Shown here piece after piece: positions 52,756 through 61,878 of a stretch of DNA of 64,000 nt (positions are counted from its first letter, which is position 1; every line of letters begins with the position of its first letter). The notes beneath the pieces are model-generated. The model worked only from the letters and a program-made list of their open reading frames with translations, was not told where the DNA came from and searched no databases. The position numbers and the translations under genes are program-made. This DNA is from Streptomyces sp. HUAS MG91 (GTDB lineage Bacteria; Actinomycetota; Actinomycetes; Streptomycetales; Streptomycetaceae), in the NCBI RefSeq assembly GCF_040529335.1, contig NZ_CP159534.1, forward strand, positions 6,386,001 through 6,450,000, written 5' to 3'.

Positions 52756-55146
52756 TCACGCAGTGGTCTGTCTTCGCAGCGTCCTCCCCGTCACCGTCAG
52801 CCCGGACACGACGGCCGCCAGCAGCGTGCCGGCGACGGCTGCCGCCAGGGTGGTGGTGTTCAGGTGCAGGCCGATCGCGGACGAGCTGACCTGGGAGAGT
52901 CCGGACGCCATGCCCAGCAGCGGGGGCACCGTCACCGCCACCCCGAGGACGGCGCCGATGGCGACCACCAGCACCGTCTCGCCCGCTGAGGCGAGGAGGA
53001 GCTGGCGCGCGGTTCCACCGGTGGAGGTCAGCACCCCCAGGTCACGCCGTCTGGCGTGGGCGGCCATGGCCATGCTGTTGACGACGGCGATGACGCTGTA
53101 GCCGACAGCGATCGCGATCAGCAGAGCGGCGAGGGCGTCGGTCAGTCTCGCGTCGGTCTCGTAGTCGGCCAGGGCGTACGCGGCGGCGTCGTGCAGTGCT
53201 GTGCCGGGAACCGCCGCCGACGCCGTGGCGGTGCCGGGGACGAAGATGTCGTCGGTGAGCGCCGCGGGGTCGTGGGTGCGCACCAGGTCCCGGGCGACCA
53301 CGAAATCCCCGCGCGCCGGGTCGTCGGGCAGGATCGCCCCGACGCGCAGGGCGACGGTGGAGCCGTCCGCGAAACGGACCGGCACCGACTGCCCCTTCCT
53401 CAAGTCCAGCTCCGCGGCCGTGCGTTCACCGAGCACGGCTTCGCCGGGCCGGCCCCAGCGCGGGTCCCTGCTGCCCAGGACATCCAGGACCGTCGCCGTG
53501 CCCTGAGCCTTCCGGTGCACGAACGCACGGGTCGGCAACGCCGCCTTGCCCACCGGATTGGCCGCCACCACCTCGTCGGTGTTTCCCGGTGTGCCGTCCG
53601 CAGTGACGATCGTCTGACCCTTCACCTTCAGGGCCTCGCCCGCCGGATACGCCACCCGCATCGTCTCCACCATGCCGCTCAGCAGCACGGCGAACCCGAC
53701 AGCGGCGATCACGGGAGCCACCAGGGAAGCGGCCCGGCGCGGGTTCGCCGTCAGCTCCGCGCGGACCAGGACCGGACCTGCCCCGGCACTGCGCGCGAAG
53801 GGCGCCGTCAGTAGCCGGGCGACCGGCCCGACCAGTACCGGAGTCAACAGGGCCGCCGCCACGATCAGCGTCGTCGTGGCGAAGATCGCCTTGTTGACAC
53901 GGTCGTCGGCACTGGAGAACGCGGTGCCCACGGCGAGCAGCACCCCGACGGCCAGGGCGGCCAGTCCCGAGAGCCAGCGGCCGCGCCCCATGGCCCGGTC
54001 TCCGGAGCCGCTGTCGAGCAGCGCCTCCACGGGAGCGACCCGGGCGGCCTTGCGGCTCGCCGACCAGGCCGCGATGACACTGACACCGACACCGATCGCC
54101 GTGGCGGTGAGCAGCGGCCAGCCGGCGACGCTGATCCGCAGATCGGGCGGCGCGACGTCCAGGCCGTCGAGCAGGGCGCGCAGCAGCGGGGTGGCCGCCA
54201 CCCCCGCCGCGCAGCCGGCCACCGAGCCGAGCAGACCGACCACGGCCGCCTCGCCGAGAATCATGCGGCGGATCTGGGCGGGAGCGGCGCCGAGCGTGCG
54301 CAGCAGACCGATCTCGCGGCGCCGCATCCCGGTCGCCAGGGCCAGCAGCGAGGCGACGACGAAGACCGTGGTGAACAGGCTGAGGAAGGCCATCGCGCCG
54401 ATCAACTGGACGCCCAGGAAACGCTGATGCTCCAGATGCGCCGGCTGCACCTCGGCCCGCCCGTCCCCGGAGACCACCCTGCCGGCATCCCCGACGGCCT
54501 TCGCGGCGGCCGCGGCGATCGCGCCCGTGTCGGCCCGCTCGCCGGTGATCAGGGCGATGGCCCGGACACCGGGCTGCTGCCGGGCGGCGAACGCCTCGCT
54601 GAAGTAGTAGCCCGGGCCGTCCACGGTGCCCACCACGGTGAACTGCCTGCGGCCCTGCGTGATGTTGACCGTCAGCGTGCTTCCCGGGGCCACCCCCAGG
54701 GCGCGGTCCACCACGACCTCATTCATGCCGTGCGGGGCCCGGCCGGACACCGTCGCGTACGGCGCCGTGCGCGCACCGTCCCAGCCGTGGCCGGACTCCA
54801 GGGCGCCCTCGTCGGCCACCGGACGGCCGTCCACCAACGCCTGGGCGTAGAAGGAGCGGTCGAGCACGGCGCGGGTCACGCCCGGCACCTCGGCGAGCGC
54901 GGCCCGCAGCCGCCCCGCCTCGGCGGGTCCCCAGGGCACCAGGTCCTCGGGACTGCCGTCCGTGTCGACGGCCTGCTCGGGCAGCACCAGGGCGGCGGCG
55001 CCCGCGTACCGGGGCTGCACCCCCGGCCGCGACGAGTCGTAGACGACGAGTGTGGCGGTGATCAGGGCGACGCCCACCAGGACGGCGGCGAAGGCACCGA
55101 GGAAGGAGGACCAGCGGTCCCGCACGTTCGCAAGAATCAGCATCAT
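52756..55146 (-). CDS. ABC transporter permease (FtsX/MacB-like)
   Basis: This 796-residue permease has an N-terminal helix (FLGAFAAVLVGVALITATLVVY), a large extracytoplasmic domain (about 45-265), three helices forming an FtsX domain (LFTTVFVVASLLALATGM), a second half with another FtsX set (ALLIAIAVGYSVIAVVNSM), and the RRREIGLLRTLGA-type coupling segment. The duplicated layout fits antimicrobial-peptide or antibiotic export. ATG 55146 overlaps the ATPase stop. Confidence 0.9.
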   Translation of the reverse strand: MMLILANVRDRWSSFLGAFAAVLVGVALITATLVVYDSSRPGVQPRYAGAAALVLPEQAVDTDGSPEDLVPWGPAEAGRLRAALAEVPGVTRAVLDRSFYAQALVDGRPVADEGALESGHGWDGARTAPYATVSGRAPHGMNEVVVDRALGVAPGSTLTVNITQGRRQFTVVGTVDGPGYYFSEAFAARQQPGVRAIALITGERADTGAIAAAAAKAVGDAGRVVSGDGRAEVQPAHLEHQRFLGVQLIGAMAFLSLFTTVFVVASLLALATGMRRREIGLLRTLGAAPAQIRRMILGEAAVVGLLGSVAGCAAGVAATPLLRALLDGLDVAPPDLRISVAGWPLLTATAIGVGVSVIAAWSASRKAARVAPVEALLDSGSGDRAMGRGRWLSGLAALAVGVLLAVGTAFSSADDRVNKAIFATTTLIVAAALLTPVLVGPVARLLTAPFARSAGAGPVLVRAELTANPRRAASLVAPVIAAVGFAVLLSGMVETMRVAYPAGEALKVKGQTIVTADGTPGNTDEVVAANPVGKAALPTRAFVHRKAQGTATVLDVLGSRDPRWGRPGEAVLGERTAAELDLRKGQSVPVRFADGSTVALRVGAILPDDPARGDFVVARDLVRTHDPAALTDDIFVPGTATASAAVPGTALHDAAAYALADYETDARLTDALAALLIAIAVGYSVIAVVNSMAMAAHARRRDLGVLTSTGGTARQLLLASAGETVLVVAIGAVLGVAVTVPPLLGMASGLSQVSSSAIGLHLNTTTLAAAVAGTLLAAVVSGLTVTGRTLRRQTTA

Positions 55147-56108
55147 GACTCCAGCCGGGTCATACGGGCGGCGATCTCGGCGGCGTGGTCCGCACCGGAC
55201 CGCCGGTCGAGCGGCACCCGGTCGGCGATCCGCCCGTCGCGGAGGAAGACCACGACGTCCGCCGAGGCCGCGGCCACGGGATCGTGCGTGACCATCAACG
55301 TGGTCTGGCCCTCCTCGTCGACCAGCATCCGCATCATCCGCAGCACCTCGCGCGAAGTGACGGTGTCGAGCGCGCCGGTCGGCTCGTCCGCGAAGAGCAC
55401 GGCGGGCCGTGTGACCAGGGCACGGGCGAGGGCGACGCGCTGCTGCTGCCCGCCGGACAGCTGACTGGGCCGATGTCTCGCCCGCTCCGCCAGACCGACC
55501 GCGGCGAGTGCGCGCGTGACTTGCTCGCGGCCGATCCTTCGGCCCGCGAAGCGGGACGGCAGCTCGACGTTCTGCGCGGCCGTCAGCGACTCCACCAGAT
55601 TGAACGCCTGGAACACGAATCCGACGTGCGCGCGGCGCAGTTCGGTGCGCTCCTTCTCGCTGCGCCCGCCCATGTCCACGCCCGCGAGGACGATCCGGCC
55701 CTCCGTCGGGCGCTCGAGCCCGGCCGCGCACCGCAGCAGCGTCGACTTCCCCGAGCCGGACGGGCCCATGATGGCGGTGAACGTGCCGCGGGCGAAGTCG
55801 AGGGAGACGCCGTCGAGGGCGACCACCGGGTGTCCGCCGGCGTCATGGATCTTGCGTATGTCCCGCAGCTCGACCGCGTTCTGCGGCTCGATCCCGTCTT
55901 GCGGCTCGACCGCGCTCCGCGAAGGGGCAGTGTTCTGCGGATCGACCGCGGCGTGCGGAGCGACCGTGCCTTGCGGCCCGCCCGCCGTCTGCGGCCCGGC
56001 TGCGGTCTGTGGCCCGTCTGCGGTCTGCGGCCCGCCCGCCGTCTGAAGCCCGGCCGCGTCCTGCGGCCCGACCGCGTCCTGCACGGGAGTTCGCCTCGTT
56101 GTCGTCAT
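55143..56108 (-). CDS. ABC transporter ATP-binding protein with hexapeptide-repeat N-terminus
   Basis: This 321-residue protein has the MacB/LolD-type ATPase set: GPSGSGKST, LSGGQQQRVALARAL, VLFADEPTGALD and MVTHDPVAA. It has about 75 extra N-terminal residues made of degenerate hexapeptides such as GPQTAA, GPQTAG, GPQTAD and LQTAGG, absent from relatives. The DNA there is an 18-bp minisatellite. It is the first gene of an operon with the permease and is divergent from a two-component system. Confidence 0.9.
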   Translation of the reverse strand: MTTTRRTPVQDAVGPQDAAGLQTAGGPQTADGPQTAAGPQTAGGPQGTVAPHAAVDPQNTAPSRSAVEPQDGIEPQNAVELRDIRKIHDAGGHPVVALDGVSLDFARGTFTAIMGPSGSGKSTLLRCAAGLERPTEGRIVLAGVDMGGRSEKERTELRRAHVGFVFQAFNLVESLTAAQNVELPSRFAGRRIGREQVTRALAAVGLAERARHRPSQLSGGQQQRVALARALVTRPAVLFADEPTGALDTVTSREVLRMMRMLVDEEGQTTLMVTHDPVAAASADVVVFLRDGRIADRVPLDRRSGADHAAEIAARMTRLES

Positions 56109-56151
56109 GCGTCGATTCCACCGGCCGGAGCGCACCGGCCACACTGGTCCA

Positions 56152-56183
56152 GGCTCTACTCCAGAGGTAGAGCCAGCTCTACC
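56152..56183. promoter_or_regulatory. Three copies of GCTCTAC between the transporter and its regulators
   Basis: GGCTCTAC and GTAGAGCC (56152-56159 and 56167-56174) form a perfect 8-bp dyad with a 7-base spacer, followed by GCTCTACC (56176-56183). It is a probable binding site for the downstream response regulator controlling the divergent ABC operon. Confidence 0.65.
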
Positions 56184-56216
56184 GCGCCGTCCGAACCGCC
56201 CGGCTACGGTGATCAC

Positions 56217-57437
56217 ATGCGTCCCACTACCGCCTGGCAGGCCCTGGCTCAGCGCCCGTTGAGCTTCCTGACATCGAGCTGGCCGTGGCGCTCTCTCGCG
56301 TATTTGAGCGGAGGCGTCGTGGTCGGCGCCGCAGCCGCGCTCTTCTTCGCCCTCGGCCTCGCCGCGGGGATCGCCCTGCTCGTCGTGCTGATCGGCGTCG
56401 CCCCGCTGGCCGGCCTGGTGCTGGCGTCCACCGTGGTGGGCCGGGTGGAGCGGCGCCGCCTGAGACTGGTGGACCTGGACCCGCTGTCCGATCCGCACCG
56501 GGCCCCCGACAGCCCCGGCCCGCGCGCCTGGGTGACCGCCCGGCTCAAGGAGCAAGTGACCTGGCGGGAGCTGACGTTCACGTTGCTGTCGGCGGCGTCG
56601 CTGTGGTGGCTGGACCTGCTGGTCCTCGGGTTCTCCTTCGGACTGCCCGCCCTCACCTTCGCCTCGACCGACGGATCGACCTGGCCCTGGACGGTGTTCG
56701 GCGCGATCGTGCTGCTGGCCTCCCCTTACACGGTCACCTCGTGGGCGGGGGCCCGCGGAGCCCTGGCCCGCACCTTCCTGGTCCCGCGAGGCAAGGAGCT
56801 GGGGGAGGAGCTGCAGGAGGTCCGTGCCTCGCAGTCGCGGCTGCTCGACTCCTTCGACGCCGAGCGGGCCCGGATAGAGCGCGATCTGCACGACGGAGCC
56901 CAGCAGCGGCTCGTCTCGCTCGGCATGACATTGGGGATGCTCCGCCTGGAGGTGCCACCCAACTCCCCGGTGACGCGCCTGCTGTCGGAGGCGGAGGACC
57001 AGCTCTCCACCGCGCACAAGGAGTTGAGAGCCCTGATCCGCGGTCTGAACCCGCCCGTCCTCGCCGACCACGGCCTGGTCGCGGCCATCGAGGACTACGC
57101 GGGCCGCTTCCCCATCCCGGTGCAAGTGGATCTGCGACTGCCCGAGCGGCTGTCCAGACAGCTGGAGACGACCATGTACTACCTGATCAACGAGGCGCTG
57201 ACGAACATCGCCCGGCACAGCGGAGCCACCTGTGCCCAGGTGTACGGCCGGTACCATTCCGATCAGTTGCTCCTCAACATCCTGGACAACGGCCGCGGCG
57301 GGGCCGACCCCGGGAAGGGCACCGGAATGACGGGCCTCGCCGACCGGGTCGCGGCGCTCGACGGCCGGATACAGGTGCTGAGTCCGGTCGGTGGTCCGAC
57401 CCTGCTGCAAGTGGAGGTTCCGTGTCGCTTCGCCTGA
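56217..57437 (+). CDS. Sensor histidine kinase (LiaS/DesK-like)
   Basis: This 406-residue protein has four helices (GGVVVGAAAALFFALG, ALLVVLIGVAPLAGLVLA, FTLLSAASLWWLDLLVLG, WTVFGAIVLLAS), then the HisKA_3 segment ERARIERDLHDGAQQRLVSLG with the phospho-His, and a HATPase domain (INEALTNIARHS, GTGMTGLADRVAALDG). A putative sensor of envelope stress or antibiotics. Overlaps the regulator gene by 16 bp. Confidence 0.92.
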   Translation: MRPTTAWQALAQRPLSFLTSSWPWRSLAYLSGGVVVGAAAALFFALGLAAGIALLVVLIGVAPLAGLVLASTVVGRVERRRLRLVDLDPLSDPHRAPDSPGPRAWVTARLKEQVTWRELTFTLLSAASLWWLDLLVLGFSFGLPALTFASTDGSTWPWTVFGAIVLLASPYTVTSWAGARGALARTFLVPRGKELGEELQEVRASQSRLLDSFDAERARIERDLHDGAQQRLVSLGMTLGMLRLEVPPNSPVTRLLSEAEDQLSTAHKELRALIRGLNPPVLADHGLVAAIEDYAGRFPIPVQVDLRLPERLSRQLETTMYYLINEALTNIARHSGATCAQVYGRYHSDQLLLNILDNGRGGADPGKGTGMTGLADRVAALDGRIQVLSPVGGPTLLQVEVPCRFA

Positions 57438-58069
57438 TCGTGGCCGAGGACGCCGTCCTGCTCCGCGAGGGCCTGATCGGGTTGTTCGAGAGGGTCGGGC
57501 ACAAGGTGGTGGCGGCCGTCGGGGATGCCGAAGCCCTGGAGAAGGCGGTCCGTGCCGACCGGCCCGACCTCATCGTCACCGATGTCCGGATGCCGCCGGC
57601 GCTCGGCGACGACGGACTGCGGTCGGCGGTGCGGTTGCGCGAGGAGTTCCCCGGTCTGCCGGTCCTCGTGCTCAGTCAGTACGTCGAACGGTCGTACGCG
57701 CTGCGGCTGTTGGACTCCGGTGGCGGTGCGGGCGTCGGCTATCTCCTCAAGGAGCGGGTGAGCGCGGTCACCGACTTCATGGCCGCCATCGAGCGGGTCG
57801 CCACCGGCGGGACCGTGGTGGACCCGGAAGTGATCACGCAGCTGGTCCGGCTGCACCAGGATCCTCTGGAGCGGCTGAGCCCCCGGGAGCGCGAGGTGCT
57901 CGCGCTGATAGCGGAGGGACAGACCAATGCCGGGCTCGCGAAGTCCCTGTTCCTCAGTGAGGCGGCCGTCAACAAGCACATCGGGAACATCTTCAACAAG
58001 CTGGATCTGCCGGTCGACACCGACGGGCACCGGAGAGTCCTCGCGGTTCTGGCCTTTCTCCGCTCCTGA
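57422..58069 (+). CDS. LuxR-type response regulator
   Basis: This 215-residue NarL-family regulator starts at GTG 57422 with GGAGG upstream. The receiver has IVAEDAVLL and Asp54 in IVTDVRMPP; the HTH is LSPREREVLALIAEGQTNAGLA, core PREREVLALIAEGQTN, then VNKHIGNIFNKLDL. It is coupled to the preceding kinase and likely controls the divergent ABC transporter. Confidence 0.92.
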   Translation: MSLRLIVAEDAVLLREGLIGLFERVGHKVVAAVGDAEALEKAVRADRPDLIVTDVRMPPALGDDGLRSAVRLREEFPGLPVLVLSQYVERSYALRLLDSGGGAGVGYLLKERVSAVTDFMAAIERVATGGTVVDPEVITQLVRLHQDPLERLSPREREVLALIAEGQTNAGLAKSLFLSEAAVNKHIGNIFNKLDLPVDTDGHRRVLAVLAFLRS

Positions 58070-58203
58070 GTCGCCGCCCGCCCGCCGGCCCCGCCGCCCG
58101 CTCAACCGCCGGGGAGCGGACTGCGTCTCCCCACCCGGGCGCCCGTCCTCGGCAACCGCGCCGAGAGCGCGGAGCGACGCAGGAGCAACGGGAGGCGTAC
58201 GGC

Positions 58204-58467
58204 ATGGAGATCTCCGGCATCTTCACGGCGATCGTGGTCGGCATCGTGATCGGCATCCTGGGCCGTCTGGTGATTCCCGGTCGGCAGCGCATCGGGGTGC
58301 TCTGGACGATCCTCGTGGGGATCGCTGCCGCGCTCGTCGGCACGGCTGTCGCCGGGGCCTTCGACGTCGCGGACACCCCGGGCATCGACTGGATCGAGCT
58401 GGCCATCCAGATCGGTCTCGCGGCGGTGGGCGTCGGCGGCGTGGAGCGGCTGAAGCGCCGACGCTGA
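58204..58467 (+). CDS. GlsB/YeaQ/YmgE family stress-response membrane protein
   Basis: This 87-residue membrane protein has three helices: IFTAIVVGIVIGILGRLVIPG, core GIVIGILGRLVIPG; TILVGIAAALVGTAVAGA; ELAIQIGLAAVGVGG. The GRLVIPG element is the transglycosylase-associated/GlsB motif. These are induced by general or osmotic stress, with unknown mechanism. It lies 134 bp after the response regulator and ends next to a decayed regulator fragment. Confidence 0.85.
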   Translation: MEISGIFTAIVVGIVIGILGRLVIPGRQRIGVLWTILVGIAAALVGTAVAGAFDVADTPGIDWIELAIQIGLAAVGVGGVERLKRRR

Positions 58468-58484
58468 GCACGGTGGCAGCGTCC

Positions 58485-58703
58485 GCGGGCGCGTCGGAGC
58501 TGGGCGAGCAGGTCGTGTTCCAGGGCATGGGCCGCGGTGTTCAGGACCGCGCCCAGCGCCTGGAGCCGCTGCGGGGAGCAGCGCGTGCCCGGCGTCGACA
58601 CCGACAGGCCGGCCAGCGCGGTGACGTCCGGCGCCCGCACCGGTACGCCGACGGCGACGAGGCCGTGCTCCGGCTTCTTCCCGTTGGCAGCCCGTCCGCG
58701 AGA
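58485..58703 (-). pseudogene. IclR-family regulator remnant (C-terminal piece)
   Basis: In one minus-strand frame the segment EHGLVAVGVPVRAPDVTALA, then AGLSVSTPGTRCSPQRLQALG, matches the end of the IclR effector domain. An in-frame stop (58704-58706) precedes it, and no HTH or start exists upstream; DNA at 58705-58790 is low-complexity. It is therefore a truncated relic at the end of the biosynthetic cluster. Confidence 0.6.
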
Positions 58704-58792
58704 TCACCGGCGGCATCGGCTCCACCGGCAGCCTCGCCGGCCCGGCCGGGCCCCGGCCCCTGCCCCGGACCCGGTCACGATCAGGATCACGG

Positions 58793-59989
58793 TCAAGGAC
58801 GCGGACCCGGCCCCGGACCCGGGCGGCTGCGTCGCTCCCACGCCTCACGGTCCCGTACGTACACGGGGGCGGCCGCGGTGATCGCCCGGGTATGTGCGGA
58901 GCCTCGGGACAGTCGCCAGCGCACGGTGCCGGTGACTCGGGTGGCGCAGGAGGTGATGAACTCCTGGCAAGCGGTGCGTAGTTCGCCGAACCAGCGGCCT
59001 TCCAGGGCCTCGCGCACCCAGACTTGTTCGAGGTGCATCTTTTCCCGGACGGTCTCGGCGGCGAGCGTCGCCGTCTCCAGGTGGCGGTACGTCCTCAGGA
59101 GGAGTGCGGCGGCGGGCATCTCCCGCAGTTCGAGGACCTTGTGGCCGCCGGGCAGGTGTTCAAGGCCGCTGTAACGGCCGATGCCGTGGGCGCCCGCCCG
59201 GAGGTTGAGCGCCTCGATCAGTTCGGGCAGCGGCAGCGGGCGGCCGTCCAGGGCCGTGGGCACACCGCGCGCGAAGGCGATCTCCACGGTCTCGTCGGCG
59301 GGCGGCTCGGCCGGGCGGGCCGTCCAGGTGTACAGGTGCTCGGGGACCGTGTGGTCCTCCGGGTCGTCGAGAACGCCCGACTCGAACTCGCGGCACCACA
59401 GGTTCGCGTCGACACTCGCGACCCGCTTGCCCAGGTGCGGCAGCCCGATCTCCTCCAGCTCGCGCGCCTTCTGTTCGCGGTCGACCGGGTCGAGGTCGTA
59501 CGGGCTGCCGTACGGCACGGCGCAGCCGAGCAGGTCGAGGGCGCCGTTGAGGCGGCGCAGCGTGTTCTGGGACGGGTTCGCCGTGTGGACGACCGCCGCC
59601 GCGTCCAGCTCCGTGGCCAGGTCCAGGGCGAGGCGGGCGATCAGCGGGCGGCTCAGGGACGAGCTGACCGGATGGGTGTCCAGGTAGACGGCCTGCGCGG
59701 CGATCGCCGGGCGGACGAAGGAGTCGGCGAAGGTGTGCCGGGCGTCCACGAGGTGCAGCCGCACCCCGAGGTGGTCGGTGGTGTGCCGCAGCTCGTCGGC
59801 GTCCTCGCCCGCGCCCAGGTCGGCACTGAAGGCGTGCACGTCCGTGAAGCCGGCGCGGGCCAGCCGGTGCAGCAGATAGGTGCTGTCCAGGCCGCCGCTG
59901 AACAGGGTCACCACCGGCCGGTGCCGGTCGAGCGGGCCGTCGGTGAGATCCGCGAACGAGCGGATCAGCGGCCCGTGCGGGATGCTCAC
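58793..59989 (-). CDS. Divergent argininosuccinate-synthase-like ligase
   Basis: This 398-residue protein starts at GTG 59989 and overlaps the A-PCP gene. The N-type ATP-pyrophosphatase loop is SGGLDSTYLL (31-40); ADLGAGEDADELR, VDARHTFADSFVRPA and RPLIARLALDLA align with argininosuccinate synthase. Where that enzyme has HGCTGKGNDQVR, this has HTANPSQNTLRR (135-146), so the citrulline/aspartate site is not conserved. It probably adenylates another ureido or carboxyl substrate to join it to an amine. Likely a tailoring ligase for the cluster product. Confidence 0.75.
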   Translation of the reverse strand: MSIPHGPLIRSFADLTDGPLDRHRPVVTLFSGGLDSTYLLHRLARAGFTDVHAFSADLGAGEDADELRHTTDHLGVRLHLVDARHTFADSFVRPAIAAQAVYLDTHPVSSSLSRPLIARLALDLATELDAAAVVHTANPSQNTLRRLNGALDLLGCAVPYGSPYDLDPVDREQKARELEEIGLPHLGKRVASVDANLWCREFESGVLDDPEDHTVPEHLYTWTARPAEPPADETVEIAFARGVPTALDGRPLPLPELIEALNLRAGAHGIGRYSGLEHLPGGHKVLELREMPAAALLLRTYRHLETATLAAETVREKMHLEQVWVREALEGRWFGELRTACQEFITSCATRVTGTVRWRLSRGSAHTRAITAAAPVYVRDREAWERRSRPGPGPGPRP

Positions 59990-61878
59990 GCGCCGGCCTC
60001 CCCCACCGAAGGCACCGAACGCACCGAACGCACCGAACGCACCGAACCCACGGAGCCCACCGAAGGCATCGAATCCACCGAACCCAGCGACCGCAGCTCC
60101 GCGGTGAAGGCCCGCGGGGTCGGTTCGTGGAGCAGGGCCGCGAGCGGGATGCCGAGGCCGAGCAGGTCGCGCAGCGTCTCGACCACCCGGACGACCGTGA
60201 ACGAGTCGCCGCCCAAGTCGAAGAAGTCGTCGTCGGGGCCGACGGCGTCGACCGCGAGGACGTCCCGCCACACCGCCATGACCAGCGCGTCCAGCTCGCC
60301 CGGCGCGGGGACGGCCGCGCGCGGGGCGGTGGCGGCCGCCGCCCGTTTCTCCAGGAGCGCCCGGTCCAGCTTGCCGTTGGCGGTCAGCGGCAGGGCGGCA
60401 AGGACCTCGACGGTGCGCGGCACCAGGGCGCGCGGCAGCCGGGCGCGCAGGTCCGCGCGGACCGACGGGCCCAGCTCGTCCGGCGGCGGCGCGCCGTCCG
60501 CGGCCACCACGAACAGGGCGAGGGCCTTGTCCGCGCCCGCGCCGTGCGCCACGACCGCCGCCTGCCGGACTCCCGCACACGCGACAGCCGTCGCCTCGAT
60601 CTCGGCGGGCTCGATGCGGATGCCCCGGATCTTCACCTGGCGGTCGGCGCGGCCCAGGAACTCCAGTACGCCGCCGGGACCGGCGACCCGCACCAGATCG
60701 CCGGAGCGGTACAGCCGCCCGTACGGCGTGGTCACGAACCGGTCGGCGGTCAGCTCGGGCCGGTGCAGATAGCCGAGGCCCAGGCCCGCGCCGCCGATGT
60801 ACAGCTCGCCGGGCCCGCCCTCGGGCACCGGCGCGCCCGACGCGTCGAGGATGTGCAGCGCGGTGCCCTGGACGGGGCCGCCGATCAGCACGTTCGCCGG
60901 GTCGGGGTCGCGCGGGCAGATCCAGTACGTGCAGTAGATCGTGCACTCGCTGGGTCCGTACAGGTTCGTCAGGATGGCGGTCGAGCGGGCGTGGAAGCGG
61001 GCCACCAGATCGGGGCTGAGGGGTTCGCCGCCGGTGAGGACCTGGCGCAGGCCGTCGTACCGCTCGTTCCGGTCGCGGGCCAGCAGGAACAGGTCCAGGA
61101 GCGAGACCACGCAGTAGAACGTGGTGATCGCGTGGTCGCGGATCAGGGCCGCCAGATAGTCGGCGTCGCGCTGCCGGCCCGGCTCGGCGACGACGATCGC
61201 GGCGCCCGCGAGCAGCGGCCAGTACGTCTCGCTGAGGTACATGTCGAAGCTGCACGCCGTGTGATGGATCATCCGGTCGCGCTCGTCCATCCGGTGCGTG
61301 GACTGAAGGGCGTCCAGCCGGGCGGCGAGAGCGGCATGGCTGATCAGCGCGGCCTTGGGGCGGCCGGTGGACCCGGAGGTGTAGATGATCACCACCGGGT
61401 CGTCGGGCGACGCGTCGAGCGCGGGCGCCGGAGCGGCCGGGTGTGTGGCGCACTCCTCGTCCGTCAGCACCTCGGCGATGCCCGCGAACCGCTCCCGCAG
61501 CCGCGCGTCGGTGAGCACGATCCGCGGCGCGCAGTCCCGTGTCGTCGCCCGTACGCGTTCCAGCGGATCGGCGGGGTCGAGCGCGGCGTGCGCGGCGCCC
61601 GCGAACGCCGCGCCGAGCAGCGCCACAAAGAACTCCACGGACCGCTCGTGGTGCACGACGACCCGGTCGCCGGGACCGACGCCGCGCGCCCGCAGCGCCG
61701 CCGCGGTCCGCAGCACCCGGTCCTTCAACTCGCCCATGGTCACGACGGTCTGACCCGCTATCAGCGCGGGCAGCTCCGGGTCGCGGTCCCAGCGCTCCAG
61801 AAGCAGGGCATCGATCCGGCTCACCCGACTCACCCGACTCACCCCGCTCACCCCGTTCACCTGACCCACTTCGCTCAC
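59986..61878 (-). CDS. Stand-alone NRPS adenylation-PCP protein
   Basis: This 630-residue protein starts at GTG 61878. Adenylation motifs in order: A3 YTSGSTGRPKAALISH, A4 region CSFDMYLSETYW with the amino-group Asp, A5 NLYGPSECTIY, A7 YRSGDLVR, A8 RADRQVKIRGIRIEPAEIE (core RQVKIRGIR), A10 LTANGKLDR. The PCP domain follows, with Ser559 in FFDLGGDSFTVV for phosphopantetheine. No condensation or TE domain. Both ends carry repeats (VSRVSRVSR, SVRSVRSVRS). It loads one unknown amino acid. Confidence 0.88.
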   Translation of the reverse strand: MSEVGQVNGVSGVSRVSRVSRIDALLLERWDRDPELPALIAGQTVVTMGELKDRVLRTAAALRARGVGPGDRVVVHHERSVEFFVALLGAAFAGAAHAALDPADPLERVRATTRDCAPRIVLTDARLRERFAGIAEVLTDEECATHPAAPAPALDASPDDPVVIIYTSGSTGRPKAALISHAALAARLDALQSTHRMDERDRMIHHTACSFDMYLSETYWPLLAGAAIVVAEPGRQRDADYLAALIRDHAITTFYCVVSLLDLFLLARDRNERYDGLRQVLTGGEPLSPDLVARFHARSTAILTNLYGPSECTIYCTYWICPRDPDPANVLIGGPVQGTALHILDASGAPVPEGGPGELYIGGAGLGLGYLHRPELTADRFVTTPYGRLYRSGDLVRVAGPGGVLEFLGRADRQVKIRGIRIEPAEIEATAVACAGVRQAAVVAHGAGADKALALFVVAADGAPPPDELGPSVRADLRARLPRALVPRTVEVLAALPLTANGKLDRALLEKRAAAATAPRAAVPAPGELDALVMAVWRDVLAVDAVGPDDDFFDLGGDSFTVVRVVETLRDLLGLGIPLAALLHEPTPRAFTAELRSLGSVDSMPSVGSVGSVRSVRSVRSVPSVGEAGA

